Below, piece after piece: positions 53,163 to 61,061 of a stretch of DNA of 64,000 nt. The translations under genes and the position numbers were made by a program. The notes beneath the pieces were generated by a model. That model worked only from the letters and a program-made list of their open reading frames with translations, made no database searches and was not told the DNA's origin. Source of the stretch: Lewinellaceae bacterium (GTDB lineage Bacteria > Bacteroidota > Bacteroidia > Chitinophagales > Saprospiraceae); assembly GCA_016716135.1 (NCBI GenBank), contig JADJWX010000015.1, positions 1-64,000 of the forward strand, read 5' to 3'. Positions within the stretch are counted from its first letter, which is position 1. Each line of letters opens with the position of its first letter.

Positions 53163-55580
53163 ATGTCCAAAACACATAAATACATCTGTGTCCACGGTCA
53201 CTTTTATCAGCCACCCCGAGAAAACGCGTGGTTGGAAGTCGTGGAACAACAGGAAGGTGCACGACCGTTTCACGACTGGAACGAACGCATCAATTTCGAA
53301 TGCTATGCACCGAATGCCGCAGCCCGCATCCTTGATAAAGAGCAGTGGATCACAAAAATCCGGAATAACTACAACCGGATATCCTTTAATTTCGGACCGA
53401 CGCTGCTCACCTGGATCGAGCAAAATGATCCGGAAGCGTACGACCTGCTGCTCCAGGCCGACAAGCGCAGCATGGAGCGCTACGGCAACCACGGCAGCGC
53501 GCTGGCCCAGGTGCACAGCCACCTCATTCTGCCGCTGGCCAATTACCGCGACAAAGTTACCCAGGTGTACTGGGGCGTACGCGATTTTGAGCGGCGTTTC
53601 GGGCGGTACCCGGAAGGTATTTGGCTGGCAGAAACAGCCGTGAATACGGAAACCCTGGAAGTGCTCGCCGCGCATGGCTTGCAGTTTACCATTCTGGCGC
53701 CCCGGCAGGCCAAAGCGGTACGCAAACTGAACGAGGAAGTCTGGAAACTCGTCGAAGCCGACACCATAGACACCCGGCGCCCGTATTGGTGCCAGTTGCC
53801 CAGCGGGCGGCGGATTGCGGTGTATTTTTATCATGGCGCCGTCGCGCAGGAAGTTGCCTTCAACGGATTGCTGAATTATGGAAAAGCATTTGCCGAGCGC
53901 ATACTCAGCATTTTAGACGGCAGCGCAGAACCCCAACTGGCTCATATCGCCACCGACGGGGAAAGCTACGGCCACCATCACCGCTTCGGCGAAATGGCGC
54001 TCGCCGCTGCGCTGAACTACGTGGAAGACAATCAACTGGCCACGCTCACCAATTACGGGCAGTTTCTTGAATTGCACCCACCGGAATGGGAAGTACAAAT
54101 TCACGAAAACTCCTCCTGGAGCTGTGTGCACGGCGTCGAACGCTGGCGCAACGACTGTGGCTGCAACACCGGCGGACACCCCGGCTGGCACCAGCGCTGG
54201 CGCAAACCCTTGCGCGAAACACTCGACTGGCTCCGCGACCAACTTGTCCCTGTTTACGAACGGGAGGCCGGGCGATACCTGCGCGACCCCTGGAAAGCGC
54301 GCAACGACTACATCGATGTCATGCTGGACCGGCGCGACGAAAATGTCCAGCAATTTCTGACAGCGCATGCTGTGCACAAACTCAAACCCCAGGAGCAGAC
54401 CACGGTGCTGCGCCTGCTGGAAATGCAGCGCCACGCCGTACTCATGTTCACGAGTTGCGGTTGGTTTTTTGACGAAATTTCGGGTATCGAAACCAACCAG
54501 ATTTTGCAGTATGCCTTGCGTGCCATGGATTATGCCCAGGAAGTGGCCGGATTGAAATTGCACAAAGAATTTACTGAGCGCCTGCGCGCCACGCCGAGCA
54601 ACAAATTTGCCAATGGCGCCGCCAGCTATTTGCAAAACGTGCTGCCGGCGCGGGTAGACCTGGAACGTGTGGCCATGCATTTTGCGGTAGCATCCTTGTT
54701 TGAAGACGACCCGGCCGCACTCAACCTGTTCAACTACACCGCCGCCGTGGAGGTGTTTGAACGCATCGAAGCGGGCACACCAAGGCTGGCCATCGGCCGG
54801 CTGGGCATCCGATCGCGCATCACACATGCCGAAAACATCTTTTGCTTTGCCGTGCTTTACCTGGGGCAGCAACACATCATCGGGAATATCAGCGCTACGA
54901 TGACACGCACCGACTTCGAGGAGATGTACCAGCGCACAGCAAAGGCATTCCGGGAGGCCAATATGGGTGAGGTGATCGGCATTTCACAGGAGTATTTCGG
55001 ACCAGGCAAATTCACCTTGTCGTCGCTGTTTGCCGATGAAAAAATCAAAATTATCCGCACCATAACGGCAAACAGCCTGTTACTTGCAGAGGCCAATTTC
55101 CGCAATGTTTTTAACGACAACTATCAGCTTATGACCGGGCTGGAAGACGCCGGCCTGCCGGTACCGGATGCCTGGCGCAATATTGCCACCTATGTGCTGA
55201 ACGACGACCTGCTGCATTTCTTTAACCGCGAACAACCCAACAGCATTCAAAACCTGCAACGCATCGTGGCTGATATGCACAACTGGAACATCGGGGTTTC
55301 CGATCCTGCGGCGCTCAACCACGCTGCCGGCAAACGCATTTACCAGGAAATTCTCGGAATTGAACGGGATACCAGCTCACCGGCTAAAATTCAATGGCTG
55401 TGTGAGGTGCTTGAAATTCTTCAGCAACTGAACCTCAACCCGGATATCTGGCGCAGCCAAAATGTATTTTATCTGCTCACAAAAGGATACCGGAAGGGTT
55501 TGTGGGATTTTATCACCGATGATTGGAAAAGCGCTTTTGAGCGCCTGGCCGGGCTGTTTAAAGTGCGGTTGAAAGTGTGA
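53163..55580 (+). CDS. GH57-family glycoside hydrolase-like protein with DUF3536
   Basis: 805 residues. GH57 features: YICVHGHFYQPPRENAW at the N-terminus, NRISFNFGPTLLTWIEQ, and GIWLAETAVNTETLEVLAAHGLQFTILAP, which carries the Glu of the GH57 catalytic region. HIATDGESYGHHHRFGEMAL supplies the likely acid. The C-terminal half fits DUF3536 (a helical domain). No signal peptide, so the enzyme is cytoplasmic. GH57 members act on alpha-glucans (amylase, branching, 4-alpha-glucanotransferase types); the exact reaction is not clear from sequence. No glycogen genes are adjacent. Confidence 0.88.
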   Translation: MSKTHKYICVHGHFYQPPRENAWLEVVEQQEGARPFHDWNERINFECYAPNAAARILDKEQWITKIRNNYNRISFNFGPTLLTWIEQNDPEAYDLLLQADKRSMERYGNHGSALAQVHSHLILPLANYRDKVTQVYWGVRDFERRFGRYPEGIWLAETAVNTETLEVLAAHGLQFTILAPRQAKAVRKLNEEVWKLVEADTIDTRRPYWCQLPSGRRIAVYFYHGAVAQEVAFNGLLNYGKAFAERILSILDGSAEPQLAHIATDGESYGHHHRFGEMALAAALNYVEDNQLATLTNYGQFLELHPPEWEVQIHENSSWSCVHGVERWRNDCGCNTGGHPGWHQRWRKPLRETLDWLRDQLVPVYEREAGRYLRDPWKARNDYIDVMLDRRDENVQQFLTAHAVHKLKPQEQTTVLRLLEMQRHAVLMFTSCGWFFDEISGIETNQILQYALRAMDYAQEVAGLKLHKEFTERLRATPSNKFANGAASYLQNVLPARVDLERVAMHFAVASLFEDDPAALNLFNYTAAVEVFERIEAGTPRLAIGRLGIRSRITHAENIFCFAVLYLGQQHIIGNISATMTRTDFEEMYQRTAKAFREANMGEVIGISQEYFGPGKFTLSSLFADEKIKIIRTITANSLLLAEANFRNVFNDNYQLMTGLEDAGLPVPDAWRNIATYVLNDDLLHFFNREQPNSIQNLQRIVADMHNWNIGVSDPAALNHAAGKRIYQEILGIERDTSSPAKIQWLCEVLEILQQLNLNPDIWRSQNVFYLLTKGYRKGLWDFITDDWKSAFERLAGLFKVRLKV

Positions 55581-55593
55581 AAACAACCTTGCC

Positions 55594-55828
55594 CTGAGTG
55601 AGGCGGTGACTCGCAGTCTAATGTCGTCAACTTAAGGTATTTGGGTGGGTGTACACTTTTGACTTTTCAAATTAGACTTTTCAAATTTGACTTAAAAGGA
55701 ACTTCCCGAACTGATATTGCTCTTAAAAAAGTCAAAAGTTCAATTTGAAAAGTCAAATTTGAAAAGTGTCCACCTCCTCTGATTTCTTAAATTGACGACA
55801 TTAGACTCGCAGTCACCGCCTCACTCAG
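55594..55828. repeat. Two-layer palindrome between GH57 and ABC permease genes (copy F)
   Basis: Outer arms 55594-55630 and 55792-55828 (37 bp) are almost perfect and contain GTGAGGCGGTGACT and TTGACGACATTAGACT. Inside lies a second inverted pair (about 55653-55694 and 55730-55770) of 7-nt words ACTTTTC, AAATTTG and their complements. Two kinds of palindrome are nested here. It separates two convergent genes. Confidence 0.85.
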
Positions 55829-55835
55829 CCCCCGC

Positions 55836-57074
55836 CTATTCATACCGCAATGCCTCGATTGGATCGAGCCGCGCAGCCTTCATGGCCGGATAAAACCCCG
55901 ACACCACGCCAACGATCATGCAAAGGGTAAAACCAAGGAACATCCAGGCCCAGGGAATCAGGAAGGAACCGCCCAAAAGCGGGGTAACGATGTTGCCAAC
56001 CAAAATGCCCAGCACGATGCCGACGATTCCGCCGATCTGGCAAATGACGATGGCTTCCGCCAAGAACTGGGTCATGATGCTCTTGCGGGTAGCGCCCAGG
56101 GCTTTGTAAATGCCGATCTCGCGCGTCCGTTCGGTTACGCTCACCAGCATGATGTTCATCAAGCCGATGGCTGCCCCAAGCAGGGTCATCAGACCAATGG
56201 CAACCGTTGCCAGACGCAAATTGGTCGTATTTTCTTTCAGAATAGCCACCAGGCTGTCGCTGGCAAATATTTCAAAATCCTCGTCTTCCCCGGGCCGCAG
56301 GCCGCGCACCAGCCGGAACAACCCGGTCGCCTCCGACTGCGCAGCGTCCATATCGGTAGCGTTCCGGACCGCTACAATCAGATCGTAATTGGTATCCTTG
56401 GTGCCGTAGATCGAGCGCACCTTATTCAGCGGAGCGTAAACCGCTCGGTCGGTGTTTTGCCCCATGGAAGAGCCTTTGGATTTCAGGATGCCCACGACGC
56501 GGTAGCGTTGATTACCGACCACGACAACCTGATCCAGCGCACTCTCCGGCTTGTCGTTGAACAAGGTTTTTACGATTTCTCTGCCCAAAACAATTTTAGA
56601 TTGGCCGTCTTCGATCTCGTTGTAAGAAAAATTCCGACCGAATTCGATGTCCATGCCTTTCACCCCAAAATAATGTTCGTCGACCCCGGCAAACCCGATA
56701 TTCGGGTTCGTTTTTTCATCGCCGTATTTTACGGTAGCCAGGTTTGTCGGCCACAAGGAAGCCGAAACAGTTGCCGGAAAGTCGAAACGCTCCTTGAAAT
56801 CCAAGACATTATCGTACGAAATAGGATCCCCGCGCTTTTGGGTTTTCCCGCTGCGCCGGCTTTTCACCTCGCCCCATTTGCGCTCAATGCTGAATGAATT
56901 GGCGCCCAGGCCGGAAAAGTTGTTGTTCAGGGAAAAGGCTATTGCGTCGATTGCCGTCAAAATACCCACCAGGGCCATGATCCCAAATGCGATGATCATC
57001 AGCGTGAGTACGGCGCGCAGCATGTTGGCGCGGATATTTTGGAACGCCAGGCGAATAATTTCGGCAAAAGGCAT
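55836..57074 (-). CDS. ABC transporter permease of MacB/FtsX type
   Basis: 412 residues from ATG 57074; 19 upstream in-frame codons are rejected. Standard FtsX-like layout: one N-terminal helix (AVLTLMIIAFGIMALVGILTAIDAI), a large periplasmic MacB_PCD domain (about 50-280), then three helices (LATVAIGLMTLLGAAIGLMNIMLV, IVICQIGGIVGIVLGILVGNIV, WMFLGFTLCMIVGVVSGFYPAM) and a cytoplasmic RLDPIEALRYE end. SVTERTREIGIYKALGATRKSIM is the coupling segment with the ATPase. No ATPase gene is adjacent. A possible promoter (TACTTTTG, 57129-57136 on the minus strand) lies 55 nt upstream. Confidence 0.93.
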   Translation of the reverse strand: MPFAEIIRLAFQNIRANMLRAVLTLMIIAFGIMALVGILTAIDAIAFSLNNNFSGLGANSFSIERKWGEVKSRRSGKTQKRGDPISYDNVLDFKERFDFPATVSASLWPTNLATVKYGDEKTNPNIGFAGVDEHYFGVKGMDIEFGRNFSYNEIEDGQSKIVLGREIVKTLFNDKPESALDQVVVVGNQRYRVVGILKSKGSSMGQNTDRAVYAPLNKVRSIYGTKDTNYDLIVAVRNATDMDAAQSEATGLFRLVRGLRPGEDEDFEIFASDSLVAILKENTTNLRLATVAIGLMTLLGAAIGLMNIMLVSVTERTREIGIYKALGATRKSIMTQFLAEAIVICQIGGIVGIVLGILVGNIVTPLLGGSFLIPWAWMFLGFTLCMIVGVVSGFYPAMKAARLDPIEALRYE

Positions 57075-57243
57075 GTTCAGATCATTTTGAACCGGTGGTT
57101 GTTTAAACCGGTTTTCGGTGCAGGGCATCAAAAGTACCTCAGTTTGGCACTTCTTCAGACACTATTCGAGCCAGGGGTTTTATTTTTCGATCAAATCCCG
57201 GTTCCGGCGGATTTTTAGCGCATGTTCCTACCGGGCTGATAGT
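57075..57243. other. Intergenic upstream of the ABC permease gene, no gene seen
   Basis: With 57244-57376 this makes about 300 bp between divergent genes. It holds the permease promoter on the minus strand, a GGTTGTTTAAACCGG palindrome near 57100, and nothing coding. Confidence 0.45.
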
Positions 57244-57276
57244 AGTGAGGCGGTGACTTGGAGTCACCGCCTCACT
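57244..57276. repeat. AGTGAGGCGGTGACT palindrome (copy G)
   Basis: 15-bp arms around a 3-nt centre. The same arm word occurs in the outer arms of the palindrome at 55594-55828, so the ABC permease gene is bracketed by related palindromes. Confidence 0.75.
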
Positions 57277-57361
57277 TGGCCCCCGCTCAGCCCAACTGGA
57301 ACATGAGCCGGATTTTTAATGCCCGATAACCCGTAAAATCCCAGTTATCCCATTCATCCGT

Positions 57362-57369
57362 TAACTTTG
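57362..57369 (+). promoter_or_regulatory. Promoter -7 element TAACTTTG, suggesting a leaderless pgeF mRNA
   Basis: TAACTTTG ends 7 nt before ATG 57377, so transcription should start within a few nt of the ATG. Confidence 0.5.
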
Positions 57370-57376
57370 GCAAACT

Positions 57377-58135
57377 ATGGAAACATTTTTCCGCCCCACC
57401 ATTTTCAAAAATATTCCACAACTGATCGCTGCCCAGAGCACCCGGCACGGCGGCGTGAGTCCAGCGCCTTACCACAGCCTGAATCTTGGAAAAAACACCG
57501 CAGATCAACCCGAAAATATTGTTGAAAACAAACGGCGCTTTTGCGCAGCGCTGGGCTTTGCGCCCGACCGGCTTGCCTGGAGCAACCAAGTGCACGGCGC
57601 CGACATCCGGTTTGTGACGGCCCCCGGCGGCGCGGAAGGTTTTGATGCCTTGATCACCGACACCCCGGATGTGGTGCTGGCGGTGTCGGTGGCCGATTGC
57701 ACCCCGGTACTGGTGTGCGACACCAAAAACCGGGCGGTGGCAGCCATCCATGCGGGTTGGCGCGGCGCGGCGGCGGGCATCGTGGGCAAAACCTTGCAGG
57801 CAATGGCCCAGCAGTTCGGCACAAAGGGCAGCGATTGCCGGGCTTTTGTGGGTACCTGCATCGACGAATGCTCGTTTGAGGTGGGGCCTGAAGTAGCCGC
57901 TGAGTTTGCCGAGGCTTACAAGCGCTTTGATGCCGGGCGTGGAAAGTTTTTTGTCGACCTTAAAAAAGTGTGCGCGCAGCAGTTGCTGGATTTTGGCTTG
58001 TCCGAAAATCAAATTGAATTGTCCCCCTTTTCTACGGTGCTGCACAACGCCGACTACTTTTCGCACCGCAAAGAAGGCGGGATCACAGGGCGTATGCTGG
58101 CGGTTATCGGGTGGCAGGAAACAGCCGGTAAATAA
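57377..58135 (+). CDS. pgeF: Peptidoglycan editing factor PgeF (multicopper polyphenol oxidase/laccase domain)
   Basis: 252 residues, standard for YfiH/PgeF. Metal-binding motifs are intact: QVHGAD, VADCTPVLV and IHAGWRGAAAG. FVGTCIDECSFEVGPEVAAEF and the C-terminal YFSHRKEGGITGRMLAVIGW are family marks. PgeF removes mistakenly incorporated L-Ser in place of L-Ala from UDP-MurNAc precursors. The family was earlier annotated as laccase. It probably acts in the cytoplasm. Confidence 0.95.
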   Translation: METFFRPTIFKNIPQLIAAQSTRHGGVSPAPYHSLNLGKNTADQPENIVENKRRFCAALGFAPDRLAWSNQVHGADIRFVTAPGGAEGFDALITDTPDVVLAVSVADCTPVLVCDTKNRAVAAIHAGWRGAAAGIVGKTLQAMAQQFGTKGSDCRAFVGTCIDECSFEVGPEVAAEFAEAYKRFDAGRGKFFVDLKKVCAQQLLDFGLSENQIELSPFSTVLHNADYFSHRKEGGITGRMLAVIGWQETAGK

Positions 58136-58197
58136 TTTTGCCGCAAGCTGTTTTTTCGAAGGCAAATGCCTGCATTTTTGCAGCGGTATACCAACCT

Positions 58198-58740
58198 ATG
58201 GATCAAAAAATACGCCTGCGCCCTGCCGGACCCGAAGACAAAGTCAAAATCTTCAACTGGCTGACCAAGTCCGACCTGACCCGGGAAATGCTCGGGCCAC
58301 CTAAATTTCCGGATGCGCCAATTCCAACCTGGGAAGATTTTTCAGCCGACTATATCGATCATTATTTTGACGATGCACAACCATTGCTCGGCCGGTGTTT
58401 TATTATAGAATATCAATACACAGAAATAGGCCAGATAAATTACAACCAAATTGATAGTATAGAAAAATCAACTGAAATAGACATCTGGCTGGCAGATAGT
58501 CGCTACGCAGGCAAAGGTTGGGGCATTGAAGCCGTTCGTATTTTTTGCAATTATTTGCATCAAACTCTGGGTTGCGAAAAAATTTATATCGCACCGTCCA
58601 AAAGAAATACCCGGGCAATAAAAGCTTATAAAAAAGCCGGATTTTCGGAAACCCGGAATTTACCGCATAATTTTATCCCCGACTATTCCGATTCTATCGT
58701 GCTTATAAAAAACTATCAAAACAAAATTACCGGGGCATGA
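58198..58740 (+). CDS. GNAT-family N-acetyltransferase
   Basis: 180 residues from ATG 58198. GNAT pattern: an N-terminal strand (IRLRPAGPEDKVKIFNWL), motif-A-like ADSRYAGKGWGIEAVRIFCNYLHQ (the RxxGxG/A acetyl-CoA loop as YAGKGWG) and motif B (IYIAPSKRNTRAIKAYKKAGF). Similar to RimJ/RimL and AAC(6')-type enzymes; the substrate is unknown. About 58390-58690 is visibly richer in A+T than neighbouring genes, which may indicate transfer. The stop overlaps the start of the next gene (ATGA). Confidence 0.88.
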   Translation: MDQKIRLRPAGPEDKVKIFNWLTKSDLTREMLGPPKFPDAPIPTWEDFSADYIDHYFDDAQPLLGRCFIIEYQYTEIGQINYNQIDSIEKSTEIDIWLADSRYAGKGWGIEAVRIFCNYLHQTLGCEKIYIAPSKRNTRAIKAYKKAGFSETRNLPHNFIPDYSDSIVLIKNYQNKITGA

Positions 58741-59027
58741 CCGACATCAAAACGTCCAATTTCTGGCTCGACCTCCTGAAAAAAATCCTGCGCATCATTT
58801 TGAAAGGCGCCGGCGTCCGCACCGGACCGGCTACCCACCACCAGCACGTGGTGCCGCACCCCGAAGGTTGGGCGGTAAAAGGCGAAGGCAATACCAAATA
58901 CACGGCCGTGTACGAATACCAGGAAGATGCGATCGAACGGGCCAAGGACATTGCCCGGAATTACGGCGCCGATGTGATCATTCACCGGAAAGACGGCTCC
59001 ATCCGCGACCGGATCAATTACCGCTGA
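58737..59027 (+). CDS. DUF2188 domain protein
   Basis: 96 residues. A basic amphipathic N-terminal helix (FWLDLLKKILRIILKGAG) precedes DUF2188: HQHVVPHPEGWAVKGEG, then AIERAKDIARNYGADVIIHRKDGSIRDRINY. The domain occurs in small proteins of unknown function. It overlaps the GNAT gene by 4 bp and, at its 3' end, the convergent TMEM220-like gene by 10 bp. Confidence 0.88.
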   Translation: MTDIKTSNFWLDLLKKILRIILKGAGVRTGPATHHQHVVPHPEGWAVKGEGNTKYTAVYEYQEDAIERAKDIARNYGADVIIHRKDGSIRDRINYR

Positions 59028-59383
59028 CCTTGCCGCCGGAACGCCAGCCAGCCGCTCGCCGCTGCTGCCAACAACAAGCCCAGAAATTCCCGGGTCAACT
59101 CAACGTATGGTTTTTCGGCCTTCATGGTTTCCACGATGGAGGGTGTCCCCATCTGAATCCAGTCCCAAAATGCCGGCACATACGTAAGCGCCCAGCCAAG
59201 CGTTGCGACAAATACACCGAGCGCCATCCGGCGATGCGATTTTTCCAGTGCCGCCAATACATAAAGCACAACTACCACCCCGTACACCAGCATCCAGATC
59301 AACGGATCGGGGTCGTTGTATTGCACCAAAGCGAAGGCAGCAAACAGCACGGCGATAACCCAGAATACTATTTTCATCGTCAT
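59018..59383 (-). CDS. TMEM220-like membrane protein
   Basis: 121 residues (an ATG at 59377 is an alternative start). Four hydrophobic segments. The family mark FALVQYNDPDPLIWMLVYG lies after the first helix, then VVVLYVLAALEK, MALGVFVATLGWALTYVP and FLGLLLAAAASGWLAF. TMEM220 proteins have no known function. It converges with DUF2188, overlapping by 10 bp. Confidence 0.82.
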   Translation of the reverse strand: MTMKIVFWVIAVLFAAFALVQYNDPDPLIWMLVYGVVVVLYVLAALEKSHRRMALGVFVATLGWALTYVPAFWDWIQMGTPSIVETMKAEKPYVELTREFLGLLLAAAASGWLAFRRQGQR

Positions 59384-59437
59384 TTATTTTGCGCGCCAAG
59401 GTAGCCCAACCGCCGTTTTTCAGAGCGTCAGAGTCCG

Positions 59438-59902
59438 GGCAAACGCATTAAAATCACGGGCGACCTCGGTACCGGCGTGCAAAAGCAAGTTATATTTAGG
59501 ATTCCCCTTTTCGAGCGGGCAGGTTCCTCGCTGCGCTCGGAATGACAAGACTCATTGCGTATAACATGGAGGGGCGGTAAATCCTGGTAAGGGAACATTG
59601 CCTCGCCCCCCAGTTTTGGCCTCAGCGTATCCCACAATGGTTGGGCTAAAAGAAAGGGGCGACGAAATGTTGCTTTACCGGGTTTTACCGCCCCTACCTG
59701 TTTTATTTAATACGCATTGTCATTCCGAGCGCAGCGAGGAACCTGCACAAGCGCAAGGGAGTAATGCTAAAAGCCAAATGGTTACCACAAATATTACCAA
59801 TATTTGCACGCCGGTACCGAGGTCGTGAACCTGGCTCTAATGGACCGGTTGTTACAAATATTCGACCTCTCCGAGGTCCGTTGCATTTTGATGCGTTTGC
59901 CT
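59438..59902. mobile_element. Nested palindromic repeat element, copy 2 (CCTCGCTGCGCTCGG family)
   Basis: GGTTCCTCGCTGCGCTCGG lies at 59522 and its complement at about 59726-59744. A GACCTCGGTACCGGCGTGC pair encloses them (about 59462-59480 and 59806-59825), and an outer pair near GGCAAACGCATTAAAAT (59438) and ATTTTGATGCGTTTGCC (59886) encloses that. The half 59470-59560 matches copy 1 in reverse complement with about two differences in 89 nt. The outer arms are different from those of copy 1. No gene is called in 59384-60000; short open frames here are repeat artefacts. Confidence 0.7.
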
Positions 59903-59975
59903 TGGGCGTCAGAGTAGCCTGATTTTGGGAACCCGGCACGCCAGCTTCGTTTGTGTTGGAACTAAACCCGGCGCT

Positions 59976-60008
59976 TTTGGTTTTTCTATACGCATTCGGC
60001 TACCTTTG
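59976..60008 (+). promoter_or_regulatory. Promoter of smpB (TTTG-N21-TACCTTTG)
   Basis: TTTG at 59976-59979 and TACCTTTG at 60001-60008, 21 nt apart, match the full Bacteroidota promoter. ATG 60023 follows 14 nt after. Confidence 0.75.
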
Positions 60009-60022
60009 TCCGCAATTTTACC

Positions 60023-60496
60023 ATGGCAAAAGACAAATCCAAGATATCAAAAATAGAGGTTAAGAACCGGCGCGCCAGCTTCGAATACCAGTTTCTGCAG
60101 GAATACGAGGCCGGCATTGTGCTGACCGGCACCGAGATAAAAAGCGTGCGCGCCGGCAACGTCAACCTCAATGACGCCTACTGCGCCTTCGAAAACGACG
60201 AACTCTGGGTGCGCAACATGTACATCGCCGAATACGAGTTCGGCACCAACCAAAACCACGAGGCACGCCGCAACCGCAAACTCCTGCTGCGCAAAACCGA
60301 ACTGCGCAAACTCGCCCGCCGCGTCCGCGAAAAAGGCTACACCATCATCCCCTACAAACTCTACCTCAACGAGCGCGGCATCGCCAAACTGCTCATCGAA
60401 CTGGCCACGGGTAAAAAATCGTACGACAAACGCGAAACCATCAAACAGCGCGACGACAAGCGCCAACTGGATCGCCTGAAAAAAGCGTACAAGTAG
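60023..60496 (+). CDS. smpB: SsrA-binding protein SmpB
   Basis: 157 residues, normal length. Begins ISKIEVKNRRASFEYQFLQEYEAGIVLTGTEIKSVRAGNVNL, with GTEIKS as the tmRNA-binding face; NRKLLLRKTELRKLARRVREKG and the basic C-terminal tail (KRETIKQRDDKRQLDRLKKAYK), which enters the mRNA channel, are present. With tmRNA it rescues stalled ribosomes. No tmRNA gene was found in this window. Confidence 0.98.
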   Translation: MAKDKSKISKIEVKNRRASFEYQFLQEYEAGIVLTGTEIKSVRAGNVNLNDAYCAFENDELWVRNMYIAEYEFGTNQNHEARRNRKLLLRKTELRKLARRVREKGYTIIPYKLYLNERGIAKLLIELATGKKSYDKRETIKQRDDKRQLDRLKKAYK

Positions 60497-60527
60497 GGCC
60501 CACTCCCCCGTACAACCCGGTTTTTGC

Positions 60528-60535
60528 TAACTTTG
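60528..60535 (+). promoter_or_regulatory. Promoter -7 element TAACTTTG of the purine operon
   Basis: TAACTTTG fits TAnnTTTG and ends 50 nt before GTG 60585. No clear upstream TTTG at the right distance. It would drive guanine deaminase and both xanthine dehydrogenase genes. Confidence 0.5.
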
Positions 60536-60584
60536 ACACCCGCCCCTCGCAGGGCCTTTATTTGCTTAACAAAATAAACTACCC

Positions 60585-61061
60585 GTGTCAAAAACAGCCC
60601 ACGACTTCATGCGTGAAGCCATCCGGCTCTCCATCGAAAATGTCGAATCCGGCCGCGGTGGCCCCTTTGGCGCCGTCGTGGTTAAAGACGGCGCAATCAT
60701 CGCCCGGGGCACCAACGAGGTGACCAGCACCAACGACCCCACCGCGCACGCCGAAGTGGTTGCCATCCGGAACGCCTGCAAGGCACTCGGCACCTACCAA
60801 CTGGACGGCTGTGAAATTTACACCAGCTGCGAACCCTGCCCCATGTGCCTGGGCGCCATCTACTGGGCCCGCCCCGACAAAATGTACTACGGCAACACCA
60901 AGGAAGATGCCGCCGCCATCCAGTTCGACGACCAATTTATTTACCAGGAAATCGAACTGCCCAAAGACCGTCGCCACCTGCCTACCGAACAACTCCTGCG
61001 CGACGAAGCCCTGGAGGCTTTCGCCAAATGGGAATCCAGTGAACTGAAAAAACTATACTGA
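60585..61061 (+). CDS. Nucleoside/guanine deaminase (CDA superfamily)
   Basis: 158 residues, with a GTG start. Zinc site HAEVVAIRNAC and CEPCPMCLGAIYWAR, with the Glu of HAE as the proton shuttle. GGPFGAVVVKDG is the substrate loop. Length and adjacency to xanthine dehydrogenase favour a GuaD-type guanine deaminase (guanine to xanthine) over the tRNA deaminase TadA. The stop is followed directly by the ATG of the xanthine dehydrogenase small subunit, which takes the next step to urate. Confidence 0.9.
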   Translation: MSKTAHDFMREAIRLSIENVESGRGGPFGAVVVKDGAIIARGTNEVTSTNDPTAHAEVVAIRNACKALGTYQLDGCEIYTSCEPCPMCLGAIYWARPDKMYYGNTKEDAAAIQFDDQFIYQEIELPKDRRHLPTEQLLRDEALEAFAKWESSELKKLY

